From Odontocerum albicorne (Eukaryota; Arthropoda; Insecta; Trichoptera; Odontoceridae), in NCBI GenBank assembly GCA_949825065.1, contig OX463849.1:35049199-35113198 (forward strand): a stretch of DNA of 64,000 nt, given 5' to 3'. Under the pieces are notes generated by a model. The model saw only the letters and a program-made list of their open reading frames with translations, did no database searches and was not told the origin of the DNA. Shown here one piece after another: positions 46,116 to 57,289 of this stretch (within the stretch, counting starts at the first letter, position 1; each line of letters starts with the position of its first letter). The translations under genes were made by a program, and so were the position numbers.

Positions 46116-47254
46116 GTCTCTTGAATTTGTTTTCATTTCCTTTGTATATACGTTTATGTGTGTGATTACGGGATATACACATATATTTGCATGCTGTTTA
46201 TTTATCGGTAAGCCTGTTATTGTTTTAACTGAATTTATTGTTTTGTCTGATTATTTACTGTTATTTTTTTTTAATTGACTTATACAAGGGTGTGGGTTAA
46301 TAAACACCCGATGTTTTTGCAGCCGCGCTCGCCCTCCATTGGTGAGGGTGTACTCGTATCTCGACTGGAGGGAGGTTGTGAGATGAACCCAGACCATGGC
46401 TTCTCTCTTAAATTTATTTTCTTTTCCATTACCTTGAAATACATATGCACTTTTGGGATATATGTATACGAGTATATGTATATAATACTTACTATGTTAC
46501 TTCAATAAACGTTTTTTTTTATTTATCATCTAAGTCCAGTACTGTTTTAAAACAAAAGCATTTAAGAAAAAAATGTTGTTATGTGTATTTTAAGCTAATT
46601 AATTAGTGAAGTTCATATAATATGTAAAACAGTCAAAGAAAAAAAATCATAGATGTTATTAGTTCTGTATTTCCGTAATTTCAAAAGCGCCCCTGTTTCA
46701 TGAATCCACTCTGCCTCAGGCGACACAGAGGTAGATAAATAGGTAGAAGCTTGCAGATAAATACCTAGGACATGCGGTAGTTAAATGCGCACGTACCCAG
46801 ATAGTATGAAACAATCATCATCAAAGGGAAACGGAACAACAGGCAGGACACAGAGAGCTCGGCCATAATTAAACCAGAGCAGGAGGAACGCAATGTAACA
46901 GGGAAACAGGATTAGGAAGAGATTTTGCTCGGTCAGTCGGAGGTTGATAACGTTTGCAGTTGAGATCTAACGACCGTCATTCGATTTTATGATACGGGTG
47001 TACTAGTAGACAATAGGAGGAGGTATTTGCAGCACAATGAGAAAAATACTTAATACCAGGAGAACATGTTTGAGTGAGGCAATCAGATTATCAATAGGCG
47101 AACATGGTCGCCTGATTATTGAACAGTTTAGAAAAATTATTATATGTGTTCGTTAATTCAGTTTTTATATCTAATATAGGTACCTGTTTTATTTATAAGT
47201 ATTTATTTATAAAGTTATTTCAAACTGACCACCTAGACACCGCCATAGCTCACA
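46116..47254. other. non-coding; unique block at 46690-46960
   Basis: 46690-46960 is unique and less AT-rich (CAGGCGACACAGAGGTAGAT, TCATCAAAGGGAAACGGAAC with a TCF-like ATCAAAG). No gene recognised; a conserved element is possible. Confidence 0.3.
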
Positions 47255-47510
47255 TGAGGGTTGCGGACCCTCTTCTCGATGATACTTGGATTTTGTAAAA
47301 TAGTTCCAGTATAATTTTCCCTTAAGGTGTGTTATTAAAATATTTTTTACTTGACCTAACCATGCTTTCCTTGTTCTGCCTCTACCAAGTCTTCTACTCA
47401 CACTTGCACTCTGAAATTTGTTAATATTTCTTCTTTTATTCGTTCAACGTGCCCAAAACAACTCAGAGTACTTTTTTTCATCTTACTCAACACAGCAGTC
47501 TTATAAAAAT
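47255..47510 (-). pseudogene. LINE C-terminus fragment
   Basis: The minus frame gives MSRRLGRGRTRKAWLGQVKN then ILITHLKGK, the GRGRPRKAWLDQV block, preceded by a RVVLGTLNE-like LRWFGHVE remnant near 47455. Confidence 0.7.
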
Positions 47511-47544
47511 GATAAAATTAAATTTAAAAGTTAAACATTGAACA

Positions 47545-47700
47545 AAAAAAAGTATTTAGAAAGAAATCAATGCTATAAATGGCAAGGAAAAAGAAGAGAA
47601 ATAGGAAAACAAAAGGTGAAATATTTATGCCGAGATTGGAAAGTTTGACGCTCTTTTCTCAGTCTACTTGAATAGGGAAAAGGCGTGATAGCGTATATTT
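47545..47700 (+). pseudogene. LINE C-terminal tail fragment
   Basis: Sequence of the type TGCCGAGATTGGAAAGTTTG, TCAGTCTACTTGAATAGGGA and AAAGGCGTGATAGCGTATAT is the degraded WRSVISAYxxGKA end with the usual GGCGTGAT terminus. Confidence 0.45.
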
Positions 47701-47821
47701 ATATATTCATTTTTATAAAGCTTTTCCTAATCTTCCAAGAAGCCTTATTTTAATTTAAATAACTATTGTATTCAATATTTCGTTATACACAAGTACTATA
47801 CAGTATAATCGAGCGAATTTA

Positions 47822-47975
47822 TTCCCAAGTGGCAGTCTCTTCAAATCCACCAGAGGATATTAAGGAGCGCTTAAGTAAAGACCGAACTTAAACCCTTTTC
47901 GAAAAAAATTGGGTTCCAACAGGAATGATACCCGTAACCCCAGGCTGGAACAAAAGTAATTTAGTAACTTGGCAG
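47822..47975 (-). mobile_element. SINE-A copy, minus strand
   Basis: CAAGTGGCAGTCTCTTCAAA, TCGAAAAAAATTGGGTTCCA, GGAATGATACCCGTAACCCC and AGGCTGGAACAAAAGTAAT are reverse-complement SINE-A body and head. Confidence 0.7.
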
Positions 47976-48529
47976 CGATGATCGTCAGTAAGAGGTCGAG
48001 ATTGTCAGAAGAGATTGATTGCCCACTTCGTAAAAAACTCACAATTCAGTACAATTTCTAATGAAAGGATACATTAAAATTATTGAAAAAAAAAATATTT
48101 CAAAATTCTTAATAAAATCGTTTTGAACTAATAAACTTTAAAAATATTCAAGAATTATTGTACAATCCGGAATATGTTTAAAATTATAGAATTATTTAAT
48201 GTAAGAGAGACAATCACACATATTATCTTTTTTCTAATAGGTATGAACAATGAATTTGCAATTGAACTATTCCCAATTGTAGAATCGATCTATGTAATTT
48301 ATCATCTGCGGATACTGGAGCCTTGCTCAGTTAAACGAGTTCTACCTCAAAGATAACACTTGCACACAGTGTTTATTTTTGGTCAGCTCTGCAATTATTG
48401 GCCGGACTAACTCGATTCTCTGGGGAACTATTAACATAGTACTTGAACTCAATTTGCTATCGAAACATTAATCATTAGACCTCTGTGTTACACAACCATT
48501 GTTCTCTATATATCTAGTTGTGATCTAAA
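47976..48529. other. non-coding, nothing recognised
   Basis: AT-rich; no gene recognised. Confidence 0.35.
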
Positions 48530-49030
48530 TGGTGAAGCGATAGGAAACAAAGTAAATAGGGCACTAAACATATACACTCGAACCGGACAGTATCAACATA
48601 TGCTAAGATGATAGTCCACAACTGTATCTTAGAACCAACTTTGATGTATGGGAGTGAGACGTGGAGATGGAAAAATACTACAAGAAGCCGAATAAATACT
48701 GTAAAAACGCGCGCACTGAAAATAATACATAGGGTGACAATGTGTGACAGAATACGGAATAAAGTGTTAAGGGATGAATATTAACTTAATACTGATGTAT
48801 TAAATAAGATGTCGAGGGGCACTCTGATATGGTTTGGGAATGCTGAACGAATGAATAAAGAAAAACTAAAAAAATAAATACACTACAAATTTAAGAGGAA
48901 GGCGTGGTAGTAGAAAACAAAGGAAAGTATGGTTGGATCAAATTAATGATACATTTCTTATGGTTTATAAGGCTAGTGTGTGGAATACGATGAAGAAAAG
49001 CACTCTGAGATGGTTTGGGCATGTAGCACG
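48530..49030 (+). pseudogene. LINE RT C-terminal region, degraded
   Basis: In order: LMYGSETWRWKNTTRSRINT, VKTRALKIIHRVTMCDRIRN, DVLNKMSRGTLIWFGNAERM, then VWLDQIND near 48930 and a repeated MKKSTLRWFGHVA block near 48990. This is the YGSETW ... LRWFGHVERM ... WLDQxND series. The LRWFG block occurs twice, so this copy carries a duplication or two joined copies. Confidence 0.75.
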
Positions 49031-49034
49031 TAGA

Positions 49035-49200
49035 AGTTACAGGTTCGGTTCTTGTTATTACCCAATATTTAAAAAAAAGATTGTAAGTCTGGTTTTCACT
49101 TCAGCCGTCACTAACTGCATTCTAGTAAGTTGTAAAAGATTAGCAAATGGTAATTAACACGCCATACACTGTATACAACTATGGCGTTATACAATGTAAT
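49035..49200 (+). mobile_element. SINE-A copy, head truncated
   Basis: TACAGGTTCGGTTCTTGTTA, TTAAAAAAAAGATTGTAAGT, CTGGTTTTCACTTCAGCCGT and ACACTGTATACAACTATGGC. It lies directly after the LINE remnant. Confidence 0.7.
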
Positions 49201-49324
49201 TGCTTCTTTTCTGCTCTTCTCTCAATTTTATTTAAATTTTGTGCACACAAAAAAAGATTTTTCATAATTAAGTTTATATAATAATGTTTAAATATATTTA
49301 AGTTTCTAAAATAATGTATCATGT

Positions 49325-49806
49325 ATTATATTTTATTTATTTACTATTACACATGTCAAGAAATATACACAATTTGAGAAAAAAACAACAGGTAATTTTA
49401 TTTGGACATACAATTTTAATGTATCTGGGTTTGTTGCCTTTCATTTGTCGTATCCCCAGTAAACTAGGCTTTTGCCTGTATATCACTGAGGATATTTAGC
49501 ATGAAAAAATAAATCGATACTTCTTTCCGATTTTTGATTACATAAAAACCAAACCCCGTTGCACGCTCTCATCGACCTGACAAACAGTGACACTCAACTA
49601 CTATACAACTGGAAACATATTGCGAAATTCAACTCCTCACACATCATCACTCCAGAAAGACCAAGAATATTCATCCCACAATATACCGCACACAATCATA
49701 AGAATAAAAATTAAAATTTAAACAAAAAAAATACACAGAAACACAAATACAAAAATAACCAAAATTAAAACAACAAGAAGAAACCCACACTCACGAGCTC
49801 ACATAA
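49325..49806 (-). repeat. family D element, long copy
   Basis: Nearly identical to 30745-31230 over its length, with a few small indels (an extra CTACTATACAACTGGAAACA segment, an extra CACACAATCATAAG). High similarity implies recent activity. T-rich left edge; right edge ACCCACACTCACGAGCTCAC. Confidence 0.8.
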
Positions 49807-51425
49807 TTATTATCTTCAAGCAACTTTGATATCCCATGGCCATAAATATTACACCCACGAAAATAAACGAATACCAAAAAAAATCTTATTTGATCACAAT
49901 TACCATTTAAATCGCTAATTATTTAAAAAAAATCAAGCCAATAAAATTAACTATTACAAACATGTTCATAAAATTAACAATACTGTCAAGAAAACTTTTA
50001 TTTACTTTGAAAACGCATTTGAAAGGAAATTTCATTATTCTGATTTTTGAAAAATAATCACTTAACAAACTGTAATTAGCGTAAAAATGAAATCCTCCAT
50101 ACTCGTTAAGAAGCATCTCGTTTATCCTATGGTCAGTGATGGCACCGCCAAAGGATTAAATTTCTCCTCTTCTGCAAAAAAGCGGTGCACTTCCGGTAGT
50201 TGACCAGAACAGGGGGAACTTTAGATTGACCGGAACTTGGTTCGTGTTCCGTTTCCGCCCTGGGCATTTTTCTCCCTTTTTCTAGCGGTCATGGGCCATT
50301 ATGTCGGAATAGAAAAACGCGAAGTCCCTTTGTTTTGCAACCGTGCAATTATAAAATAATTGCCATGGATAATCGACGGACAATATGCATCCTTGCATCT
50401 TTGTGCTCGTAAAGAATATATACCTAGAGGGAGGTTTAATGTCAGAGGACAATTAAACCCTTTTAAGGTTTTTTTATAGTTTTATTCTACTTAAATACTT
50501 TCATGATTGAGAGAAAACAAGAAAATTGTCAAGTTGCTCTTTAAAGAAGAAGAAAGTAACTATACAGAATATTCTTTAGAAAACCAAATAATCTTTTGTG
50601 GGCCGCAATTGCATTTCAACTAAAATAATTAAAAAGATCTGATATGAAGAGTTCATATGTTAATAATACATACGCACTAGTGTAACATGTGCAAGTGTTA
50701 TTGCCTCAATACGTTTGGTAGTATTGCCAACACGTGTGATGACGAAATTCAAGTTCCAAATATGAAGATTCGATCAATATGACCGAAATAAATAGGGTCT
50801 ACCGCCCACGCTTTTGAATACGCCAATTAAGTTACGTTGAAGAATATCATTGAGATGAACTGACCGTTATCAGTAGGGTTGTGTTTACTTCAAAAACAAA
50901 GTAATTAAGAATATATTTTCTTTCATAAAAGAATAGAAACTATGAGATATATTTTTTCTCTCTTATTATTCATCTCTGTCACTAATCTATTTCTCCATCA
51001 GTGAACACAACATAATCCCTCACAGAAGCCAGGCATCCCAACCCTTTCGTAATATCATCGACAAAGAAAAAATATGCGAGCTTTCTCCTAGTTATTAATT
51101 ACGTATTTAATTCGCGGGAAAAATGATTTTCACAGGCGGCCGGCTGCATCCCATACTCCCCTATTAACCCTTTACTGTGATCCTCACTAAAGTCAAATAG
51201 GGAGAAGGCAATGAAAACAAAAGATCTTTGTAAAAGGAAAAACTATCCATAATAAACTTGATTTGAAAAATAATGTATAAAGTTTTACACTTTGCCAGAA
51301 AACTTATATATTTGTATTCAGAGCTAAAATAAGCTTTTGTAGGAAATGGGGAGATTAGGGCAAAGCAACAAAATTATTTCATTGTTGAAAAAAAAATAAA
51401 GTGAAAAAATTACTGCTTCATCAAG
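49807..51425. other. non-coding; unique block at 50110-50400
   Basis: 50110-50400 is unique and less AT-rich, with AAAGGATTAAATTTC (Otx/Bicoid-like GGATTA), GGTTCGTGTTCCGTTTCCGC and CCCTTTGTTTTG (Sox/TCF-like). 51110-51200 is another denser patch (GGCGGCCGGCTGCATCCCAT). No gene recognised; regulatory meaning is inference. Confidence 0.3.
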
Positions 51426-51432
51426 TACTCGA

Positions 51433-51477
51433 TTTTTTCCACTGTTTGTAATCGTTGGATACAAACAGTGGAAAAAA
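51433..51477. repeat. perfect inverted repeat, 18-bp arms, 9-nt spacer
   Basis: TTTTTTCCACTGTTTGTA at 51433-51450, spacer ATCGTTGGA, and its reverse complement at 51460-51477. It is followed at once by a 30-bp-spaced duplication of TATTGTGTGATATTTAAA and the truncated end of the mariner copy. Confidence 0.95.
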
Positions 51478-51499
51478 GCATATTGTGTGATATTTAAAT

Positions 51500-51955
51500 C
51501 ATTGAAGCGTATTGTGTGATATTTAAACACAAATAACAATAATCGCCAAATGTCCACCTCTTGCAGCTTCACAGATATCCACTGTCAACATTTTCGATAG
51601 GATTTTGGCATAATTGCGATTCTGACTCACCAATAACGCGAATAATTTCGTCCTTTAGCTCAGGAATTGATTGGGGGTCATTCTTATAGACCTGGCTTTT
51701 CACGTAACCCCAGAGAAAATAGTCCAACGGTGTCAAATCACATGATCTTGGTGGCCAATTAACATCACCGTTTCCGGAGATTACAGTACATAAAATAATT
51801 CAACAATTTGAACGCGTTGTTGTATTTTATATGACTCCATTTTTATAAATGTCATACATTACACTTCTCAAATGTCACAAGGCCCAGGCAAGTTCGCGAC
51901 GCCACCTGTGTTGTATCCAAGAATTAAAAAAAACGCTCAATTTGAAAGACCCTTT
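51500..51955 (-). mobile_element. second mariner deletion derivative, left end missing
   Basis: Same order as 36052-36609: the C-terminal block (GGHLAIIV region near 51545), the WPPRSCDLTPLDYFLWGYVK region near 51720, the same internal junction (CCGTTTCCGGAGATTACAGT) and the N-terminal start MESYKIQQRVQIVELFYV with its ATG at 51838-51840. The right terminal repeat is at 51926-51955. The terminal repeat at the other end is replaced by a hairpin and duplicated sequence. Confidence 0.85.
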
Positions 51956-51959
51956 ATTT

Positions 51960-52479
51960 CAATTGTTTAGTCAAACAATTCCACTTTACATATAAGGTTG
52001 AATAAACAGTGTTTGACTTAATAAATTACAATGTCTTTAAACCTTCCCAGTGTTACCATAATAATGCCTTAACTATAAATAATATATAAAATATAATACT
52101 TTTAATTTTTGCTTTTATTTGAAAAACTTGTTTGATACCAAAGGCAACATTAATCTTATTATGTTTTTGGTTCAAATAGTTCATTCATTTAGAATTTAAA
52201 ATTTTAGTTTAAAAATTTCAATTTCTAAAATCATCAATGTTTGAAATATTTCTTTCTTTTTTAATATATACTGGTTGCTTGTCTTTCACAGCTTAAATTT
52301 ATTATTTAAAAAAAACTGAAAATTATCAAACGTATTCGCAGAACAATTCTGAAAGAGTAAATAAAATTATTTAAATGTGTATTGTAACTTTAATTGTATG
52401 AAGCGTATGATTTATTTTAAAATCATATAAGCTACAGCAATACTAAGTTATTTATATTTCCTTTTCGTTTTATCCGATT
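51960..52479. other. non-coding, nothing recognised
   Basis: Very AT-rich; no gene recognised. Confidence 0.4.
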
Positions 52480-52640
52480 TTAACCTGGCTAGCTTATTGG
52501 CATGTAACAATTTCTTTCAACAGACAAAACGATATTAAAAGGTCCTTAAATGAGAATCAGACTGGGATCCTTTTTTGAATACCATCGAAAAGTTGACCCA
52601 GAATCTTGGGCGGAAAGCCAACCTTCTACAAATTATATAA
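52480..52640 (-). mobile_element. SINE-A copy, minus strand
   Basis: On the plus strand: CTGGCTAGCTTATTGGCATG, TAACAATTTCTTTCAAC, AAAAGGTCCTTAAATGAGAA, TCAGACTGGGATCCTTTTTT. Reverse complement of the SINE-A tail and body; the head is diverged. Confidence 0.7.
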
Positions 52641-52650
52641 GGTAGGTCAT

Positions 52651-52756
52651 ATTAATATAATGGTTTAATTCAAGTTCATGTGCCTGCGGGTCCCGAGCTA
52701 TTTATTAATATAATGGTTTAATTCAAGTTCATGTGCCTGCGGGTCCCGAACTATTT
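52651..52756 (+). repeat. 53-bp tandem duplication
   Basis: ATTAATATAATGGTTTAATT ... CTATTT at 52651-52703 is repeated at 52704-52756 with one or two substitutions (GAGCTA versus GAACTA). It is recent. Confidence 0.95.
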
Positions 52757-52812
52757 ATTTGAAAATAAATGACAACCGGCGTAGCCGAGTAAGAGCCTGA
52801 TATAGATAGAAT

Positions 52813-52856
52813 GTGTTACACAAGCCTTATGTTTTCACATAAGGCTTGTGTAACAC
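52813..52856. repeat. perfect inverted repeat, 19-bp arms, 6-nt spacer
   Basis: GTGTTACACAAGCCTTATG at 52813-52831, spacer TTTTCA, reverse complement at 52838-52856. The right arm abuts a SINE-A tail. Confidence 0.95.
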
Positions 52857-52940
52857 TTTCCGGTTTGTTGGAAGAGATTAGCACATAGCAATAAATCTAC
52901 CAGGTTGTAATGTATACAAAAAATGTAATACGATACGATA
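52857..52940 (+). mobile_element. SINE-A tail fragment
   Basis: CCGGTTTGTTGGAAGAGATT, AGCACATAGCAATAAATCTA and CCAGGTTGTAATGTATACAA. Confidence 0.75.
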
Positions 52941-53640
52941 GAAGCACTGTTACTTAGTAGCTGCCTAAGAATAGTTGACTGTCAATAAGAGAAGGTGCCC
53001 TGCAACTAGATGATCGTTGGTTCAGATTTTGTTAGCAAAAATATATTGTATTTATAACAATCGTTTTGAGTGAAGACACACAATGTAAGGTTGTATCAGT
53101 TTTTTAAATGTTTCTTTTAAATTAATAATTATAAGTTAATATATGAATTTAAAGAAAATTACGCAGTAGTGAAACTGAATCCTTATAATGAAACAACCCT
53201 TTAATTACCTCCCACTTTTGACAAAAGACCTCTCTAACCCTTTACCGCCCATGCAGGGCGTATGTCACCCCAAAGCATGGAAATATCTCAGTGTTTGGGG
53301 TCTGGCTATCCTAGCGGTATAAATCGCGTATTAGTCAATATCAAATACATTCATTCATTGCATAATTGCATTCCTCCCACCAACACTCGCCTGGCAATTA
53401 GCTGTTGACTCGCAATCTTGATTTATCGTCAAACGTTTAGGCTTATTTTGATTTATCTCTAAACACGGCAAAAGCACATTTGTTAAAGTAGACAAATAAC
53501 AAATGATAATCAAAATATTGACACGGTTAACAAGAGCTGGTGTCAAAGTTATATAAAATATGTTTTTTTGGAAAATTATATATCGTATAAGTTGTTTTGA
53601 AAATCATTGAAATAAAATATTACATAAAAGAATATCAATT
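52941..53640. other. non-coding; unique block at 53200-53440
   Basis: A TAACCCTTTACCGCCCATGC block recalls TTAACCCTTTATGCCACG at 56445 and TTAACCCTTTACTGTGATCC at 51165, so it may be an unnamed repeat rather than conserved sequence. Confidence 0.3.
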
Positions 53641-53825
53641 TTCCTCGTGGTCTCGCGCTACCCTGCAAAGAATTTTCTTTTTTATTTTTCCTGTTCACAG
53701 CTCGTTATTTTTACGTCATATTTTACTGTCCATGCTATTTGACTCTGGAATCAGCTACCATCAGCTCATTTTATATAAGACTCACACCACAGTATATTTA
53801 TTTAAAAAAACGTGAATTAAACAAC
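53640..53825 (+). pseudogene. Jockey/CR1-type LINE C-terminal fragment, second copy
   Basis: TTCACAGCTCGTTATTTTTA, CTGTCCATGCTATTTGACTC and TGGAATCAGCTACC align with 14030-14100 (SSFFTSSFTVHAVRLWNQL). Stops and frameshifts break it. It is older than the 13705 copy. Confidence 0.65.
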
Positions 53826-53999
53826 GTTATATTTTCCTTCAGTAATATGGAGTATTTTTCTTTATTTTCCATTATACTTCTTTCCTACCGCTTCCCTTCA
53901 CTTGCCCATCAATTAACTTGTTAAGTTAGCTTTTTTTTGTTTTTATCATTATATTAGTAATAATCTATCAATAATCTTCTTCTTCAACTTTCTGTAAAC

Positions 54000-54370
54000 T
54001 CAAGAGTCTGTTACTACAGGATTATCTTCTTGTGATGCTGAGCTCCAGCTATCTCTCCATCGTTTCGGGGGTCTCCGTAGTGGACGCCGTCTATCCGGCA
54101 CCCCATGCAGAGCTACGAGTATGTATGGAATTCTTGTGGAATTCATTCTCTGTACATATTGGTACCAGTATCGTCGACGCTGTCGTTCCCATCTGACCAC
54201 ATCTTGGACCTCACAGACCTCTTTAGGATTGTGGTGTTCCTTATACGATCACGCAAAGTCTTCCCAGCGATAGCACGTCGAGTTCTCATTTCTATCAATA
54301 ATAATTATGGTTTTTCTTTCTTTATGCTGCTTCGTGTTGTCATGATGCTGCTTTTCTCGAGTCTCACTAC
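54000..54370 (-). pseudogene. LINE C-terminus, degraded
   Basis: The minus strand reads MRTRRAIAGKTLRDRIRN, then a shifted frame RWERQRRRYWYQYVQRMN, STRIPYILVALHGVPDRRRP, then LRRPPKRWRDSW and SSASQEDN. This is the MLRxxxGVTLRDRxRN ... YGHVQRM ... GxRxRRRPPKRWxD block of insect LINEs, ending in an AGAAGAAGA-like tail on that strand. Confidence 0.7.
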
Positions 54371-54589
54371 TTCGTGGTGATTGACGCGATTATCTCATAT
54401 TTTTAACAACCTGCAGGTATTTTTGCAGCCATCGTATTATTGTAATATATAACGTAAGTATAAAATAGATTGAATTAAAATTGTATTTTTCAGAAACAAT
54501 ACAAAAATTAACATTTTAAAGTTATTTCTAAAAAAATTACATGTTTAATCCGTTTCAGGAATACAACTGGGGATCTTTAACAATGTAGA

Positions 54590-55455
54590 ATTTTACATAC
54601 ATACATTTTTATTTATTTATTTTTTCAAAATAGGCTTAGCCCAATTACTTTGAAAATACAAAACATCAAAAAAGAAGAAAAATTACATAGAGGAAAAAAA
54701 AATAAGTTAAAAAATTATATAAAATAAAAAATAATGCTTATGCATACAAACGAGTATATACACACAAACATATTACACACATATTCACAGTCATGTAGGT
54801 ATGTTGATGAGTGCCTTCTAACGCGCTCAATCTAAGAAGAAAATTTACTTTTGCTTTTGGTAATGTGATATGAAATATGTCAATATCCGAAGCAGTCCCG
54901 TTCAGAAGAGTTAAGGCCCTTCCAACAGGCATAGCGGCTGGAAGACCCGTTCTTATGCATATGTTATTGAGAACAGTTCTTGCCGGCGCAGTCTAGTGTA
55001 ATTGTTAGCAACATTTAACGCTAATCTTTGTAGTAATGCTGGACAGCTCACAACTCCTCGAACGAGTTTGACAACGTATACCATTAGACGCACATCTCTT
55101 CTTACGCTCAAGGAGTTATACCCGAGCATTCCCAGCAGGAACTGAGTAGGATTAAGCCATGGATAGACACCGAACTCTCTCATATAGAGATATCGTAGAT
55201 ATTTTTTTTGTACTTTCTCCACCATGAACGAGTTCTGCGCCCCCACTGGGCTCCAAATGCAAGCATTGCTTTCTAGTTTACTACGGATCAATGAATTAAA
55301 CAACGTTTTGAGCACCAATTGGTTTTCAAACGACTTAGAGATTCTCATTACAAATCCTAGGGTTTTATAAACTGAGTTGCACATAACTTCTATGTGAGGA
55401 CCAAACGCGAGATTGCTGTGGAACAAGACACCCAGATCTTTAATATTATCTGTGC
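54590..55455 (-). pseudogene. Jockey-type LINE 3' end with 157-codon RT remnant
   Basis: On the minus strand an open frame (55426-54953) reads DNIKDLGVLFHSNLAFGPHI just at its start, then LGFVMRISKSFENQLVLKTL, FNSLIRSKLESNACIWSP, VEKVQKKYLRYLYMREFGVY and LSVRRDVRLMVYVVKL. This is the region after the catalytic motif in Jockey-clade reverse transcriptases (KDLGVxxD, RSKLEYxSxVWSP, IExVQxxFLRYL, RR). After the stop at 54953 the protein resumes in another frame (GLPAAMPVGRALTLLN), so there is a frameshift. A 3' UTR and AAATAAATAAATAAAAATG tail follow to 54590. The copy is 5'-truncated at a G run (55446-55456) and inactive. Confidence 0.85.
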
Positions 55456-55544
55456 GGGGGGGGGGGTATAGGTGTAGATTCTAGTGTATATCTATGGAAT
55501 TTCAAGACGATCATCATGCAATCTTCATATTGGGGCAGACAGAC

Positions 55545-55660
55545 AGGAAAGATGACCAGACTTTCATATTTCAACACACATATGTAACCCCTTCCACGTC
55601 CATACACATTCTCATACAACTTCTACGATTTATCTGATTTCTCTACTTTAATGTAAAATT
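55545..55660 (-). pseudogene. LINE C-terminal tail fragment
   Basis: GACCAGACTTTCATATTTCA, CCTTCCACGTCCATACACAT and TCTACGATTTATCTGATTTC match the tail of the 12100 and 61535 copies on the minus strand. Confidence 0.55.
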
Positions 55661-55694
55661 TTAATCAAAAAAAGTATATATGCGTGTTGATAAA

Positions 55695-55815
55695 GTCTTC
55701 CAACCAATAAGGCTGATTTTAAATTAAAAAAAAAGCAGAATGAAACCCTTAATAAAAATACTACTTACATCCCTCAAATTGAAAGTTAGGCATCTTACCA
55801 ACGGCAACTTCATAT
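55695..55815 (-). mobile_element. SINE-A copy, minus strand
   Basis: GTCTTCCAACCAATAAGGCT, then a purine run, AAAATACTACTTACATCCCT and GGCATCTTACCAACGGCAAC: tail, body and head in reverse. Confidence 0.6.
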
Positions 55816-57184
55816 TGTTCATAAAATGAAATACATTACTAGTTAAGATATTTTGTTTTTAAGTATCAATTAAGGGATATTTTAAGCTCAGACGTTAGAC
55901 GGTTGTCTCAATCATCAGATATCAGACTGTCTTGTTATGGAAGCAATGAAACTCCTTAGTATTTAATTATTTAGGTTTTTTCTTACTTCTATTACATTTC
56001 ACATCATTTAAGTGATATAAGCGCTTTAAATTGACCACTCTTATAATAGACGTTCTAAAAAATATTGATTAAAGAAACAGCCTTGTATTCCAACGAATCG
56101 TACGTTACTCTACACATCATATTTTACGGTAAACAAATAAAACAACTGTACTCGTATATCATCAGATGAATTCGAAATAAAACTTATACCTCACTTTGCC
56201 AAAACGAAACAAATATTATATAACCCTATTTAACACGGTACGAATCGCCACTTCAGATTTTCTCAATTCTATTTATTGAGTCGTAACTGATCAATTGCGA
56301 ATTCATCACATGCTTTATATAATAAATCTTCTCGTAAAAACACACTCGCAATAAAATGATAAATCCTTGATGAATATCAAATTGATTCATAAAAGTAATC
56401 CGGTATCCTCCATATGTGAAATCCTTAACGAGGCCAGCTCCTTTAACCCTTTATGCCACGCTCTCCGACATCGGCACGCGCAATCCGACCCCGGCAGGCG
56501 AGCAAAGGGTTACGCCGCCAAATTAACTGTCAAAGCCGATTTCAAATCCTGTAAGTCATTTCAAATCATGCGTTATACTTGCAAATACATTGTTTCGAAT
56601 TTCAGTAATGACTTTACTAACCTGCAAATGAGTAACACGACCAAATATTAAAACGGTTACGATAAATTATTAAAAGTTAACCCAATTCTCCAGTCACCAT
56701 GAATCGTCTATAAAAATATCTAATATTTAATTTTAAAATAGTTATCATACCTTTATTTTGCACTATTTGAAGTTTTTACAGCTGGGTTTCATCACTCAGA
56801 AAAAAATTTCTTAAACAATAATTTAGATGTGAAGCTATAATCATATCATTAGTAATTTGGGTGAATTTCGACATGGATAATTTCTAATTCTATCAATTAT
56901 TCATTTTTTATTTATAATTTCGTAGGAAATTAATAAAAACTATAACGTTAATTAACTATAAAATAAATAATCTTTTTGATGAATATATACGGTTTTTTAA
57001 TTACCTGAAAAGTATTTAAATTCTTTATTTAATATTTCAAAAAATCTAATGATTGCAGGTTATTTTGTACATACACGTCAATTTACAAGACAGCTTAAAC
57101 TTTCAATTTTAAGTACATCTCCACTAATGAAACTCCTTTCAAAGTGGGTTTATCCTTGCAAATTCATATAACACATAACAAAAA
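55816..57184. other. non-coding; unique block at 56420-56560
   Basis: 56420-56560 is GC-richer (CTCCGACATCGGCACGCGCA, CCCCGGCAGGCGAGCAAAGG) and unique apart from the TTTAACCCTTTA start. No splice-flanked frame. The rest is AT-rich. Confidence 0.3.
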
Positions 57185-57260
57185 TGACAGCATTTGTTAC
57201 CTTGTTGGGAAGATGCCTCTCTTATACACGGAGCAGGGTTCTATTCCCAGTGGTTATTGT
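57185..57260 (+). mobile_element. SINE-A-like head fragment
   Basis: TTGTTACCTTGTTGGGAAGA, TGCCTCTCTTATACACGGAG and GGTTCTATTCCCAG keep the A-box / B-box spacing. No tail. Confidence 0.5.
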
Positions 57261-57289
57261 TTAGTTCAAATATGAAAACTTTTCACGGT

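Noticed and set aside
53210..53440. Conserved element at the TAACCCTTTACCGCC block
   Set aside because: Similar TTAACCCTTTA starts at 51165 and 56445 suggest an uncharacterised repeat, so constraint cannot be argued.
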